Source: Tessaracoccus lapidicaptus
Lineage (GTDB): Bacteria > Actinomycetota > Actinomycetes > Propionibacteriales > Propionibacteriaceae
Direction of reading: 5' to 3'
NCBI RefSeq assembly: GCF_001693815.1
Contig: NZ_MBQD01000006.1
Span: forward strand, 1-59,909
DNA: 59,909 nt
The notes under the pieces were generated by a model. It made no database searches. It had not been told where the DNA came from and saw only the letters and a program-made list of their open reading frames with translations. This document shows positions 1 to 7,425 of the stretch, in pieces; position 1 is the stretch's first letter; each line of letters begins with the position of its first letter. The translations under genes were made by a program, and so were the position numbers.

Positions 1-63
1 CAGCTGAGCCTGCGTGACCGCTCTACGTGTCGCCATCGTCAACTCCATCCCCGAGTCTGACCC

Positions 64-124
64 ACGCGGGCATCTTCAGATGAGTCAACGACTCCAGCTA
101 CGCGGGCATCTTCGATGAGTCAAC
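64..124. repeat. Two-copy direct repeat upstream of tRNA-Thr
   Basis: A unit of about 25 bases beginning ACGCGGGCATCTTC and ending GATGAGTCAAC occurs at 64-89 and again at 100-124. The copies differ by one inserted base and are spaced 36 bases apart. No gene covers positions 1-172. The repeat could be a remnant of a tandem duplication or a paired binding site. Two copies are too few for a CRISPR array, and I see no integrase next to it. Confidence 0.7.
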
Positions 125-172
125 TCGGCGCTTTGCTCGCGTCGGGCGACGCCGGTATAGTTCGTGCCTGCT

Positions 173-245
173 GCCGCCCTAGCTCAGTCGGTAGAGCGAC
201 GCTCTCGTAAAGCGTAGGTCACGGGTTCGATTCCCGTGGGCGGCT
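173..245 (+). tRNA. tRNA-Thr (anticodon CGT)
   Basis: A complete cloverleaf can be folded. The 7-bp acceptor stem pairs GCCGCCC (173-179) with GGGCGGC (238-244), followed by discriminator T at 245. The D arm is GCTC/GAGC. The anticodon stem ACGCT/AGCGT holds the loop CTCGTAA with anticodon CGT at 206-208, which reads the Thr codon ACG. The T arm is ACGGG/CCCGT with loop TTCGATT. No CCA is encoded. The total of 73 nt is normal. Confidence 0.97.
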
Positions 246-292
246 CGGTGGCGAGGGCCCTGGTCGCGATCCGCGCCGGGGCCCTCGCGCAG

Positions 293-298
293 TAGAGT
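293..298 (+). promoter_or_regulatory. -10 element (TAGAGT) of a leaderless gene
   Basis: TAGAGT fits the actinobacterial TANNNT -10 consensus. It ends 7 nt before the ATG at 306, so transcription would start at or next to the start codon. No Shine-Dalgarno sequence is visible. Confidence 0.6.
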
Positions 299-305
299 GC
301 CCGCC

Positions 306-1286
306 ATGGCCCAGTTCGACCTGCCCCTCGAGGCGCTGCGCACCTACTCACCCGACATTTCCGAGGCCCCGGGCTTCGACGCCTTCTGGTCCGACACCCT
401 CGCGGCCGATGAGCCCGTCACGCTGCTGACCGAGACCCCGGTGGACAACCGGCAGCGGCTCATTGACACCTACGACCTCACCTTCACCGGATTCGGCGGC
501 GCCCCGGTGCGGGGCTGGCTGCACGTTCCGGCGGGCGCCACGGGTCCGCTGCCCACCGTCGTGCAGTATCACGGCTACTCCGTGTCGCGGGGGATGCCGC
601 TGGCCTCCACGTTCGCGTCCGCGGGCTACGCGCACTTCGTCATGGACAACCGGGGTCAGGGCTGGCACGCCGCCTCGTTGTTCGACCGCACCCCCGACCC
701 GCACCCGGCCGCCGGCGAGTTCGGCCCGCCCGGCCCGATGACCTCCGGCATCGCGGCACCCGAGACGTACTACTACCGGCGACTCCTCACCGACGCCCTG
801 CGGTTCGCGCAGCTCGCGGCCGGCCACCGGCTGGCCGACCCGGACCGGGTCGTGGTGACCGGCGGTTCCCAGGGCGGCTACCTGACCCTCGCCGTGGCGG
901 GCCTCGCGCCGTCCGTGGGGCTGCGCCTCGCCGGGGCGATGCCCGACGTGGCGTTCATGTGCCACATCCGCCGCGCCGTCGGGCTCACCGACGACGCGCC
1001 CTTCTCGGACATCGCCCGCTTCATCAAGGCCGCTCCCCACCTCGAGGAGGCCGTCTGGGCGACCCTCGGGCACTACGACGGGGTGTCCTTCGCCCGCCGC
1101 GCCGAGTGCCCCGCCCTCTTCTCGGTCGCGCTGGCCGACACCATCTGCCCGCCGTCGACGGTGTTCGCCGCCCACAACGCGTACCCGGCACCCCGCGACA
1201 TCGTCATCTACCCGCACAGCGGCCACGAGGGAGGCCAGGACGTGCAGACCTGGCGCCAGCTCGGTTGGCTCGCCGAGACCATCTGA
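306..1286 (+). CDS. Acetyl xylan esterase / cephalosporin-C deacetylase family (CE7) hydrolase
   Basis: A 326-residue alpha/beta-hydrolase of the AXE1/CE7 family, which removes acetyl groups from xylo-oligosaccharides, other acetylated sugars or cephalosporin C. The nucleophile motif GGSQGG places Ser at about residue 188. The acid is Asp in ALADTICPP (about 278) and the base is His in HSGHEGG (about 307). This triad spacing and the length fit CE7 enzymes. No signal peptide is seen, so it is cytoplasmic. An in-frame GTG at 297 exists, but ATG 306 lies 7 nt behind a TAGAGT box and gives the expected N terminus. The sugar epimerase/isomerase gene starts 9 nt downstream, suggesting a small carbohydrate-use operon. 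The substrate is not determinable here. Confidence 0.9.
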   Translation: MAQFDLPLEALRTYSPDISEAPGFDAFWSDTLAADEPVTLLTETPVDNRQRLIDTYDLTFTGFGGAPVRGWLHVPAGATGPLPTVVQYHGYSVSRGMPLASTFASAGYAHFVMDNRGQGWHAASLFDRTPDPHPAAGEFGPPGPMTSGIAAPETYYYRRLLTDALRFAQLAAGHRLADPDRVVVTGGSQGGYLTLAVAGLAPSVGLRLAGAMPDVAFMCHIRRAVGLTDDAPFSDIARFIKAAPHLEEAVWATLGHYDGVSFARRAECPALFSVALADTICPPSTVFAAHNAYPAPRDIVIYPHSGHEGGQDVQTWRQLGWLAETI

Positions 1287-1295
1287 GAGCCCCCC

Positions 1296-2549
1296 ATGAC
1301 TGATCTGTTCGGAGACCACGAGGACCGGTTCACCGATCCCGTCCACCGCGAGTTCCTGCTGCGGCACCGCCGCGACCTGCTCGACTTCTACCAGCCGGAG
1401 GTGCGGCTGGCCGACGGCGGCATGGCCTGGATCGGCGCCGACGGCCACGCGATGCCCGAGATGGGTGCCCAGCTGTTCATCGGCGCACGCATGATGCACG
1501 TCTTCTCGCTGGCCGCCCTCGAGGGCCGCCCGGGGGCGGGCGACGTCGTCGAGCACGGGCTCGACTTCTACCTCGACGGCGCCGGCCGGGACCACGACCA
1601 CGACGGCTGGGTGCCGATCGTGGGCGGATCCGCCCCGCAGGACCGCAAGGAGCTCTACGGGACGGCGCAGCTGCTGCTGGCCGCCAGCTCGGCCACCCAG
1701 GCGGGGTTCAGCCGAGGCCCCGCGCTGCTGGCCGCCTGCTCCGACCTCATCGACCGTCGTTTCTGGCGCGAGGAGGACGGCATCTGCGTGGAGGGGTTCG
1801 ACCGGACCTTCACCCACCTCGACGACTACCGGGGCCAGAACGCCAACATGCACCTCACCGAGGCCTACCTGGCGACGTTCGAGGCGACGGGGGAGCGGGT
1901 CTACCTGGACCGCGCGCTGTCGATCGCCCGCCGCATCACCGGCGCTGCGGCCTCGGGCGAGGGATCATGGCGGCTGCCGGAGCACTTCACCGCCGACTGG
2001 CGCCCCATCCCCGACTACAACGTCGACGACCCGCGCCACGCGTTCCGGCCGTACGGCTCTCAGCCCGGCCACTGGCTCGAGTGGACCAAGCTGCTGCTGC
2101 AGCTGCGCGGCCTCGGCGCCGACGAGCCCTGGCTCCTGCCCGCGGCCACCGCCCTGTTCGACGGGGCCCTCGCGGACGCCTGGGGCGACGGCGGGGGGTT
2201 CGTCTACACCGTGGACTGGGACGGGCGCCCCGTCGTGGAGGAGCGCTTCTTCTGGGAGGTGGCCGAGGCCATGGGCGCTGCCCGGTACCTGTGGCTCGCG
2301 ACCGGCGAGCAGCGCTTCCAGGAGTGGTACGAGACGTTCTGGCGCTTCGCCGACAGCCACTTCATCGATCACCGCCTCGGCTCGTGGCACTCCGAACTGG
2401 ACGTGCACGGCAACCCGGTGGCGCTCACGTGGGACGGCAAGCCCGACCTGTACCACGTGTACCAGGCGACCCTCTACGCGGAGCTGCCCGCGGATCGCGG
2501 CTTCGCTGCGCACCTGCGCGCGGCGGGCACGCAGCGGCTCGCGGGTTAG
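1296..2549 (+). CDS. AGE-family (N-acylglucosamine 2-epimerase / YihS-like) sugar isomerase
   Basis: A 417-residue (alpha/alpha)6-barrel protein of the AGE superfamily, whose members are N-acylglucosamine 2-epimerases, mannose isomerases and sulfoquinovose isomerases such as YihS. Family blocks visible are RMMHVFSLA (65-73), RRFW, DYRGQNANMHLTEAYLA with the catalytic-region His, FRPYGSQPGHWLEW, TVDWDGRPVVEERFFW and SWHSELD near the C terminus. The position where many members read YxHAF here reads YGTAQ (121-125), so one conserved His appears replaced. It follows the CE7 esterase by 9 nt, probably co-transcribed, suggesting that a deacetylated sugar is isomerised. The exact substrate is unknown. 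Confidence 0.85.
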   Translation: MTDLFGDHEDRFTDPVHREFLLRHRRDLLDFYQPEVRLADGGMAWIGADGHAMPEMGAQLFIGARMMHVFSLAALEGRPGAGDVVEHGLDFYLDGAGRDHDHDGWVPIVGGSAPQDRKELYGTAQLLLAASSATQAGFSRGPALLAACSDLIDRRFWREEDGICVEGFDRTFTHLDDYRGQNANMHLTEAYLATFEATGERVYLDRALSIARRITGAAASGEGSWRLPEHFTADWRPIPDYNVDDPRHAFRPYGSQPGHWLEWTKLLLQLRGLGADEPWLLPAATALFDGALADAWGDGGGFVYTVDWDGRPVVEERFFWEVAEAMGAARYLWLATGEQRFQEWYETFWRFADSHFIDHRLGSWHSELDVHGNPVALTWDGKPDLYHVYQATLYAELPADRGFAAHLRAAGTQRLAG

Positions 2550-2584
2550 CCGACTCCGCGAGGGTCGGGTGATGTGTGGCCTTG

Positions 2585-2590
2585 TAGTCT
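2585..2590 (+). promoter_or_regulatory. -10 element (TAGTCT) of the amine oxidase gene
   Basis: TAGTCT matches TANNNT and lies 46 nt before the GTG start at 2637, leaving a short leader that carries the Shine-Dalgarno GGGAGGA at 2627-2633. Confidence 0.5.
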
Positions 2591-2636
2591 GGTGTCCGCG
2601 TCCCCCGACCCGGGGATCACGTCAAGGGAGGAACAC

Positions 2637-3986
2637 GTGTTCGACTGCGCCATCGTCGGGGCTGGCCTGGCAGGGCTCGTGGCCGCGCAATACCTCGCGG
2701 ACCGCGGGCTGAGCGTCACGGTGCTCGAGGCCCGCGACCGCGTCGGCGGACGAGTCGAGAACCGGGTCCTCAGCGACGGCTCGTACGTCGAGCTGGGCGG
2801 CCAGTGGATCGGCCCCGGTTTCGACGAGCTGCAGGCCATCATCGACAGCCTCGGTCTGGAGACCGTCGGGCTGCCCGCCCGCGGCAACCTCGTCGTCCGG
2901 CTGCGCGGCCAAGCGCTGGAGGTGCCGTCGACAGACGACAAGCCCGCGCTCACGCCCTTCGAGGTCTCGGACCTGGGGCAGGGCCTGCTCCGGCTGCGCC
3001 GCCTGGCCGAGCGCCTGCGCGACGACGCGGCCTGGCGGCGGGCCAACGATGCCTGGCTCAAGCAGGACCTGCGCCGCTGGGTCACCACGAACCTCCGCAC
3101 GCAGGGCGCCCAGCGCCGCTTCGGCGAGGTCTACTCGGCCGCGTTCGGGCCCATGCCGAAGGGCGCGACGCTGCTCGAGGGCCTCCACCAGGTCAACTCC
3201 GGGCCGGACCTCGAGTCCATGCTCGCCAGCAACGGCGGCCTGCACCAGAAGCGTGTGAGCGGCGGCATGGCGACCGTCGCCGAGGCGCTCGCGGCGAAGC
3301 TCGGCGACGCCGTGCGGCTGCGCTCCGAGGTCGTCCGCGTCGAGCACGACGACCGCTCGGCCCGCCTGACGCTGGCGGACGGCGCGGTCGTTGAGGCCCG
3401 CCAGGTCATCTCGACGCTGCCGCCGCGACTCGCGGTCGCCGTGCCCCACGTGCCCGCGCTGCCCGCGTGGCGGGCCGAGGCCGCCGACAAGGTGGCACCG
3501 GGCAACGTCATCAAGGCCTTCCTCATCTACGACAAGCCGTTCTGGCGCGACCTCGGCTACTCCGGCCAGTCCAGCGCCGACGAGGGCGCCGTGCGCGTGA
3601 CATTCGACACCACCTCGGACAACTCGGATCGCGGCCACCTCATGGGCTTCTTCGAGGGCGCCGACGCCGACAGCCTGTCGCGGCGCTCCGTCACGCTCCG
3701 GGAGCGGGCGTTCATCGACTCCGTCGTGCGCACGTTCGGGGAGGTCGCGGCCAAGCCGCTGTCCTACATCGAGCGCGACTGGGCCGCCGAGAAGTTCACC
3801 GGCGGCTGTCACGGCGCCCACTTCGCGCCCGGCGTGTGGACCACCAACGGTCCGATCCTCGCCGAGCCCGAGGGCGTGCTGCACTGGGCCGGCGCGGAGT
3901 ACGCGACGCGCTTCAACGGGTACATGGAGGGCGCGGTGCGCTCCGGGCGCGAGGTGGCCGCTGTTGTCGCCCGCAACCTCGCCTGA
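2637..3986 (+). CDS. FAD-dependent amine oxidase (monoamine oxidase family)
   Basis: A 449-residue flavoprotein of the monoamine oxidase/NAD(P)-binding Rossmann-like family. The N terminus carries the FAD motif GAGLAGL, then EARDRVGGR, and the C terminus has the second FAD motif around WAGAEYATRFNGYMEGAV. These are the standard landmarks of flavin amine oxidases, which oxidise amines to imines with H2O2 release. The GTG start at 2637 is chosen because GGGAGGA lies just upstream; an in-frame start at 2574 would add 21 unlikely residues. No signal peptide is seen. The next gene overlaps its last 23 nt. The substrate (biogenic amine, polyamine or other) cannot be told from sequence. Confidence 0.9.
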   Translation: MFDCAIVGAGLAGLVAAQYLADRGLSVTVLEARDRVGGRVENRVLSDGSYVELGGQWIGPGFDELQAIIDSLGLETVGLPARGNLVVRLRGQALEVPSTDDKPALTPFEVSDLGQGLLRLRRLAERLRDDAAWRRANDAWLKQDLRRWVTTNLRTQGAQRRFGEVYSAAFGPMPKGATLLEGLHQVNSGPDLESMLASNGGLHQKRVSGGMATVAEALAAKLGDAVRLRSEVVRVEHDDRSARLTLADGAVVEARQVISTLPPRLAVAVPHVPALPAWRAEAADKVAPGNVIKAFLIYDKPFWRDLGYSGQSSADEGAVRVTFDTTSDNSDRGHLMGFFEGADADSLSRRSVTLRERAFIDSVVRTFGEVAAKPLSYIERDWAAEKFTGGCHGAHFAPGVWTTNGPILAEPEGVLHWAGAEYATRFNGYMEGAVRSGREVAAVVARNLA

Positions 3987-5061
3987 CCCCCGGCTCGGTC
4001 GCCTGCGCCTCGTGGCGCAGGGCCTCGTCTCACGGCCGTTCGCCAGACCGGTCGACGCCGTCGCCGCGTCGATGGCCATGCAGGGCCAGGACCTCCCCGG
4101 GGTGCTGGCCTCCGCGGTGCTCCGGACGCGCGCCGGCGTCGCCGACGTCCTCGCCGACCTCGACGCGGGTCGCCTGGTGCGCGGGTACCCGATGCGCGGC
4201 ACCGTCTTCCTCATGGCCGCCGACGACGTGGCGTGGGTGACCGAGCTGTGCGCACCCCCGACGCTGCGCGCGGCGGAGGCGCGCAGGCACCAGCTGGGGC
4301 TCGACGAGCACTCGGTGGACCGGGCCAGGGATCTGGCCCTCGCGGCCCTGGACGGCGGCCCCATCCCGCGGGCCGCGCTCTTCGCCCGCTGGGACGAGCA
4401 CGGTCTGGTCACGGCCGGCGGACGCGGCTATCACCTCCTGTTCCACCTCATCGCCGGCGGCACCGTCTGTTACGGCCCGTGGAACGGCACCGACCAGGAC
4501 GTCGTCCTCGCCTCGCGGTGGCTCCCCGCGGGGTCCACGCTCGAGGGCCGGTTCAACGGAGACCGGGTCGCCGCAGTGGGCGAGGTGCTGCGCCGCTACC
4601 TCACCAGCCACGGCCCGGCAACGGTGCGCGATCTGGCCTGGTGGACGAAGCTCCGGCTCGCGGAGATCCGCACGGCCTTCGCGCATGCCGAGCCGCACCT
4701 GGAGCACGACGGCGCGGCGGAGGAGCGACGCTACTGGCGCCCCGGCCTCCTCGAGGAGGCCGGGGCGGCGGGGCGCCGGTCGTCGGCGCCGCTGCTGCTG
4801 CCCGGATTCGACGAATTCATCCTCGGCTACCAGGACCGCCTGTTCGCGCTGACCGAGGCCGACCACCAGCGGCTGGTGCCGGGCAACAACGGCGTCTTCA
4901 AGCGCTCGGTCGTGGCCGGGGGCGTCGTGACGGGGGTGTGGTCCCGGGCGGGCCGCCCCGGCCGCCGGTCCCTCAGCGTCGAGGAGTTCACCCCGCTGAG
5001 CGCGACGGTGCGCTCCCGGCTGGACGGCCTGTTCCGGTCGTTCCCCTTCGTTGCCGACTGA
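3964..5061 (+). CDS. Winged-helix DNA-binding protein, AlkZ/YcaQ-like (HTH_42) DNA glycosylase candidate
   Basis: A 365-residue protein of the winged-helix DNA-binding (HTH_42, now AlkZ-like) family. Studied members, Streptomyces AlkZ and E. coli YcaQ/AlkX, are DNA glycosylases that unhook interstrand crosslinks. Near the N terminus it has Q-G-Q-D (residues 40-43 from this start), which matches the catalytic Q-x-Q motif of AlkZ. Other family blocks are RGYPMRGTVFLMAADD, RGYHLLFHLIAGG, and LLPGFDEFILGYQDR followed by VPGNNGVFK. The TTG at 3964 overlaps the amine oxidase by 23 nt; GTG at 4012 is an alternative that keeps the Q-x-Q motif. The family is clear. The glycosylase role is inferred from the motif, and many members are untested. 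Confidence 0.85.
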   Translation: MSPATSPDPRLGRLRLVAQGLVSRPFARPVDAVAASMAMQGQDLPGVLASAVLRTRAGVADVLADLDAGRLVRGYPMRGTVFLMAADDVAWVTELCAPPTLRAAEARRHQLGLDEHSVDRARDLALAALDGGPIPRAALFARWDEHGLVTAGGRGYHLLFHLIAGGTVCYGPWNGTDQDVVLASRWLPAGSTLEGRFNGDRVAAVGEVLRRYLTSHGPATVRDLAWWTKLRLAEIRTAFAHAEPHLEHDGAAEERRYWRPGLLEEAGAAGRRSSAPLLLPGFDEFILGYQDRLFALTEADHQRLVPGNNGVFKRSVVAGGVVTGVWSRAGRPGRRSLSVEEFTPLSATVRSRLDGLFRSFPFVAD

Positions 5062-5074
5062 CGCGCGGACGCGG

Positions 5075-5108
5075 ATGAGGGGGCGGCGCCTGTGCGCCGC
5101 CCCCTCAT
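5075..5108. terminator. Bidirectional 15-bp terminator hairpin
   Basis: A perfect 15-bp inverted repeat (5075-5089 with 5094-5108; arm ATGAGGGGGCGGCGC) closes a CTGT loop. It lies between the convergent AlkZ-like gene and glnK, so it can end transcripts from both sides. No long U-tract follows, which is usual for high-GC actinobacteria. Confidence 0.8.
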
Positions 5109-5140
5109 CCGGAGCCTGCCTGGTGGGTGCTCGACGGCCG

Positions 5141-5479
5141 CTAGATGGCCGCTGCTCCCCGCTCGCCGGTGCGGATCCGGACGACCTCGTCGATCGGCGT
5201 GGACCAGACCTTGCCGTCACCGACGGCGCCGGTGCGGGCTGCCGCGGTGATCAGGCTGATGATGTCCTCGGCCTCGTCGTCCTCGACCAGGACCTCGATC
5301 TTGGCCTTGGTGATGAAGTCGATGGTGTACTCGGCTCCGCGGTAGAACTCCTTGTGGCCCCGCTGACGGGCGTAGCCGGAGCATTCGGTGACGGTCATCC
5401 CGGCCACGCCGTGCTGGGCGAGGGCGATCTGGACCTGGGTCAACATGGTGGGCTGGACGATAGCTGTGACGAGCCTCAT
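5141..5479 (-). CDS. glnK: Nitrogen regulatory P-II protein
   Basis: A 112-residue P-II signal protein. It senses 2-oxoglutarate and ATP/ADP and controls the ammonium channel. The T-loop is intact: GHKEFYRGAEY ends in Tyr51, the residue that is uridylylated in proteobacteria and adenylylated in characterised actinobacteria. The P-II C-terminal signature GDGKVW is present and followed by a normal tail. The length is canonical. Its ATG overlaps the stop of amtB as ATGA, so translation is coupled, and the amtB-glnK pairing identifies it as the GlnK paralogue. The modifying enzyme glnD, often third in this operon, is not downstream; a hairpin and a convergent gene follow instead. Confidence 0.96.
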   Translation of the reverse strand: MRLVTAIVQPTMLTQVQIALAQHGVAGMTVTECSGYARQRGHKEFYRGAEYTIDFITKAKIEVLVEDDEAEDIISLITAAARTGAVGDGKVWSTPIDEVVRIRTGERGAAAI

Positions 5480-6807
5480 GCCTGCACATCCTCTCGGGGG
5501 GTGGGGACGATCAGCGTCTGCCGAACGCCGTAGGTGGAGTAGCCCACGTGGCTGAGGTCGTAGCCGGTCTCAGCGTGCTCCGCGGTGTCGATGCCCTGGG
5601 TCTCGGCGGCCTCGGGGACCCGCAGGCCCATGGCGACGTCGAGGACCTTGGCGATCACGAGGGTGACCACGAAGGAGTACACCAGGACCGCGCCTGCGCC
5701 GAGCGCCTGCCGCCACAGCTGGTCGACGCCGCCGCCGTAGAGGAGGCCCGCGACGCCGGCCGGCGAGTCGGGATCGGCAAGGAAGCCGATCGCCAGCGTT
5801 CCGACCAGGCCGCCGACGAGGTGGACGCCGACGACGTCGAGCGAGTCGTCGTAGCCGAGGCGGGTCTTCAGGCCGATCGCGAAGGCACACGCCACGCCGG
5901 AGAGGACACCGATGATGAGCGCGCCGAGGGGGCTGACGGAGTGTGCGGCGGGCGTGATGCCGACGAGACCCGCGACGATGCCGGAGGCGGCGCCGAGGGA
6001 CGTGGCGTGGCCGTCGCGGAGGCGCTCGACCGCGAGCCAGGCCAGCATCGCGGCTGCCGCGCCCGCCAGGGTGTTCACCCAGGCGACGCCGGCGGTCGCG
6101 TTGGCGCCGAGCGCGGACCCGGCGTTGAAGCCGAACCAGCCGAACCACAGGAGCCCGGCGCCGAGCATGACCAGCGTCAGGTTGTGGGGACGCATGGGGG
6201 TGCGGCCGAAGCCGAGGCGCGGGCCGAGGACCAGGGCGAGCGCGAGGGCGGCGGCGCCGGCGTTGATGTGGATGGCGGTGCCGCCGGCGAAGTCGATGGC
6301 CGCGATGTCGTTGGCGATGAAGCCGCCGCTCTCAGCGGTGCCGCCGTCGAAGCTGAACACCCAGTGCGCGGCCGGGAAGTACACCAGCAGGGCCCACACC
6401 GCGGCGAAGACGGCCCACGCGGAGAACTTCATGCGGTCGGCCACCGCGCCCGAGATGAGGGCCACGGCGATGATGGCGAACGCGGCCTGGAAGCCGGCGA
6501 AGACCGCCGCGGGCACCGTGAAGGTGGCCAGCTCCGGATCCATGACACCCGCCATGAACAGGAATTCGAGGGGATTGCCGAGGAAGCCGCCGATGGAGTC
6601 GCCGAACGCCATCGAGTAGCCGACCACGACCCAGAGGACCCCGACGATGCCCATCGTCGTGATCGACATCATGAGCATGTTGAGCACGCTCTTGGCTCGG
6701 ACCATGCCGCCGTAGAAGAACGCGAGACCGGGAGTCATGAGGAGCACCATGGCTGCGCTCACCAGGACCCAGGCGGTGTCGCCCGCAGAGATTTCGAGAA
6801 CTGTCAT
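5476..6807 (-). CDS. amtB: Ammonium transporter AmtB
   Basis: A 443-residue Amt/MEP/Rh channel that conducts ammonium/ammonia across the cytoplasmic membrane. It has about 11 hydrophobic segments, starting with the first near residues 11-30, and family blocks LMTPGLAFFYGGMVRAK, HINAGAAALALALVLG and WFGWFGFNAGSALGAN, which carry pore and twin-His region residues. It ends with a hydrophilic tail that typically contacts GlnK. It is first in an amtB-glnK operon with a 4-nt overlap. The upstream region holds three GTNAC-type half-site pairs, suggesting GlnR control, so expression should rise under nitrogen limitation. Confidence 0.96.
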   Translation of the reverse strand: MTVLEISAGDTAWVLVSAAMVLLMTPGLAFFYGGMVRAKSVLNMLMMSITTMGIVGVLWVVVGYSMAFGDSIGGFLGNPLEFLFMAGVMDPELATFTVPAAVFAGFQAAFAIIAVALISGAVADRMKFSAWAVFAAVWALLVYFPAAHWVFSFDGGTAESGGFIANDIAAIDFAGGTAIHINAGAAALALALVLGPRLGFGRTPMRPHNLTLVMLGAGLLWFGWFGFNAGSALGANATAGVAWVNTLAGAAAAMLAWLAVERLRDGHATSLGAASGIVAGLVGITPAAHSVSPLGALIIGVLSGVACAFAIGLKTRLGYDDSLDVVGVHLVGGLVGTLAIGFLADPDSPAGVAGLLYGGGVDQLWRQALGAGAVLVYSFVVTLVIAKVLDVAMGLRVPEAAETQGIDTAEHAETGYDLSHVGYSTYGVRQTLIVPTPREDVQA

Positions 6808-6852
6808 GGCGGAAATCCTGCTGGGGCCACGTTTCGGTGGGGCCGTCGCCCG

Positions 6853-6922
6853 GTAACGGTCCGGTTAGCGAATCGGCGGCCGCGGTAACAGCTCGGGGAC
6901 GGCGCGTTACCGCCGCGTTAAC
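6853..6922 (-). promoter_or_regulatory. GlnR-like binding region upstream of amtB
   Basis: Three pairs of half-sites with 11-nt spacing are seen: GTAAC-N6-GTTAG (6853-6868), GTAAC-N6-GGGAC (6885-6900) and GTTAC-N6-GTTAA (6906-6921). Spacing between pairs is near integral helical turns. Actinobacterial GlnR sites follow the pattern GTNAC-N6-GAAAC, and amtB-glnK is a classic GlnR target. The assignment is inference; no glnR gene lies in the window. Confidence 0.6.
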
Positions 6923-7410
6923 TAGGGCCGGTTGATGCCCTCGAGCCGCACGATCGAGAAGTCGCCGTCGGCGAGATCGGCCCAGTCACCGTCGACGCTG
7001 AAGGTCGTGTACGCCGACGTCGGGAACCAGCACTGCGCCTGGTCCGCTTCGCTGCGGTCGCTGGCGTACGCCAGTTCGGCGACCAGGCTGGGGATGCTGG
7101 GGGCGTGGCCGATCACCAGCAGCCCCGTCACCTCCGGGTCCGTCTCACCGATGCGCTGCAGCATGGTCTCGGTGCCCGAGTAGTAGAGGGCGTCCTGGAA
7201 CTCGGCGGGGATGTCGAGCCCGAGAGCGGCGAACGTCTCCCGGGTGCGGGTCGACGACGACACGATCGCGTACTGCAGGCCCAGCGCGGCGAGCTCCCGA
7301 CCGGCCGATTGGGCATCCTGGACGCCGCGCGGCATGAGGCGGCGGGCCTTGTCCCCCTGGGGGTTGTTGGCCTCGGTCTTGGCATGGCGCATGAGGACGA
7401 GTCGTCGCAT
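6922..7410 (-). CDS. SixA-type histidine phosphatase
   Basis: A 162-residue member of the histidine phosphatase (phosphoglycerate mutase-like) superfamily, close in size and layout to SixA phosphohistidine phosphatases. The N-terminal RHAK motif (MRRLVLMRHAKTEA) gives the phospho-accepting His, and GHAPS near residue 106 gives the second catalytic His. It is cytoplasmic. It is probably leaderless: TAGGCT (7418-7423 on this strand) lies 7 nt upstream of the ATG, with no Shine-Dalgarno sequence. Its stop codon abuts the GlnR-like region of amtB. The physiological substrate, a phosphohistidine protein or a small phosphoester, is unknown. Confidence 0.88.
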   Translation of the reverse strand: MRRLVLMRHAKTEANNPQGDKARRLMPRGVQDAQSAGRELAALGLQYAIVSSSTRTRETFAALGLDIPAEFQDALYYSGTETMLQRIGETDPEVTGLLVIGHAPSIPSLVAELAYASDRSEADQAQCWFPTSAYTTFSVDGDWADLADGDFSIVRLEGINRP

Positions 7411-7417
7411 GCGTCAG

Positions 7418-7423
7418 AGCCTA
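7418..7423 (-). promoter_or_regulatory. -10 element (TAGGCT) of a leaderless gene
   Basis: Read on the minus strand, TAGGCT is followed by 7 nt and then the ATG of the SixA-type phosphatase. This fits a leaderless transcript. Confidence 0.6.
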
Positions 7424-7425
7424 CG

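Noticed and set aside
64-124. CRISPR array
   Set aside because: Only two repeat copies with an 11-nt gap between them, and no cas genes.
173-245. tRNA-Thr as the attachment site of an integrated element
   Set aside because: No integrase and no duplicated tRNA 3-prime end in the window; the genes that follow look native.
348-1853. Long open frames opposite real genes (for example 348-1853, 2622-4412 and 13047-15440, all minus strand)
   Set aside because: These are high-GC shadows: they lie opposite well-supported genes, have low-complexity Arg/Gly/Ala/Pro composition and show no family motifs.
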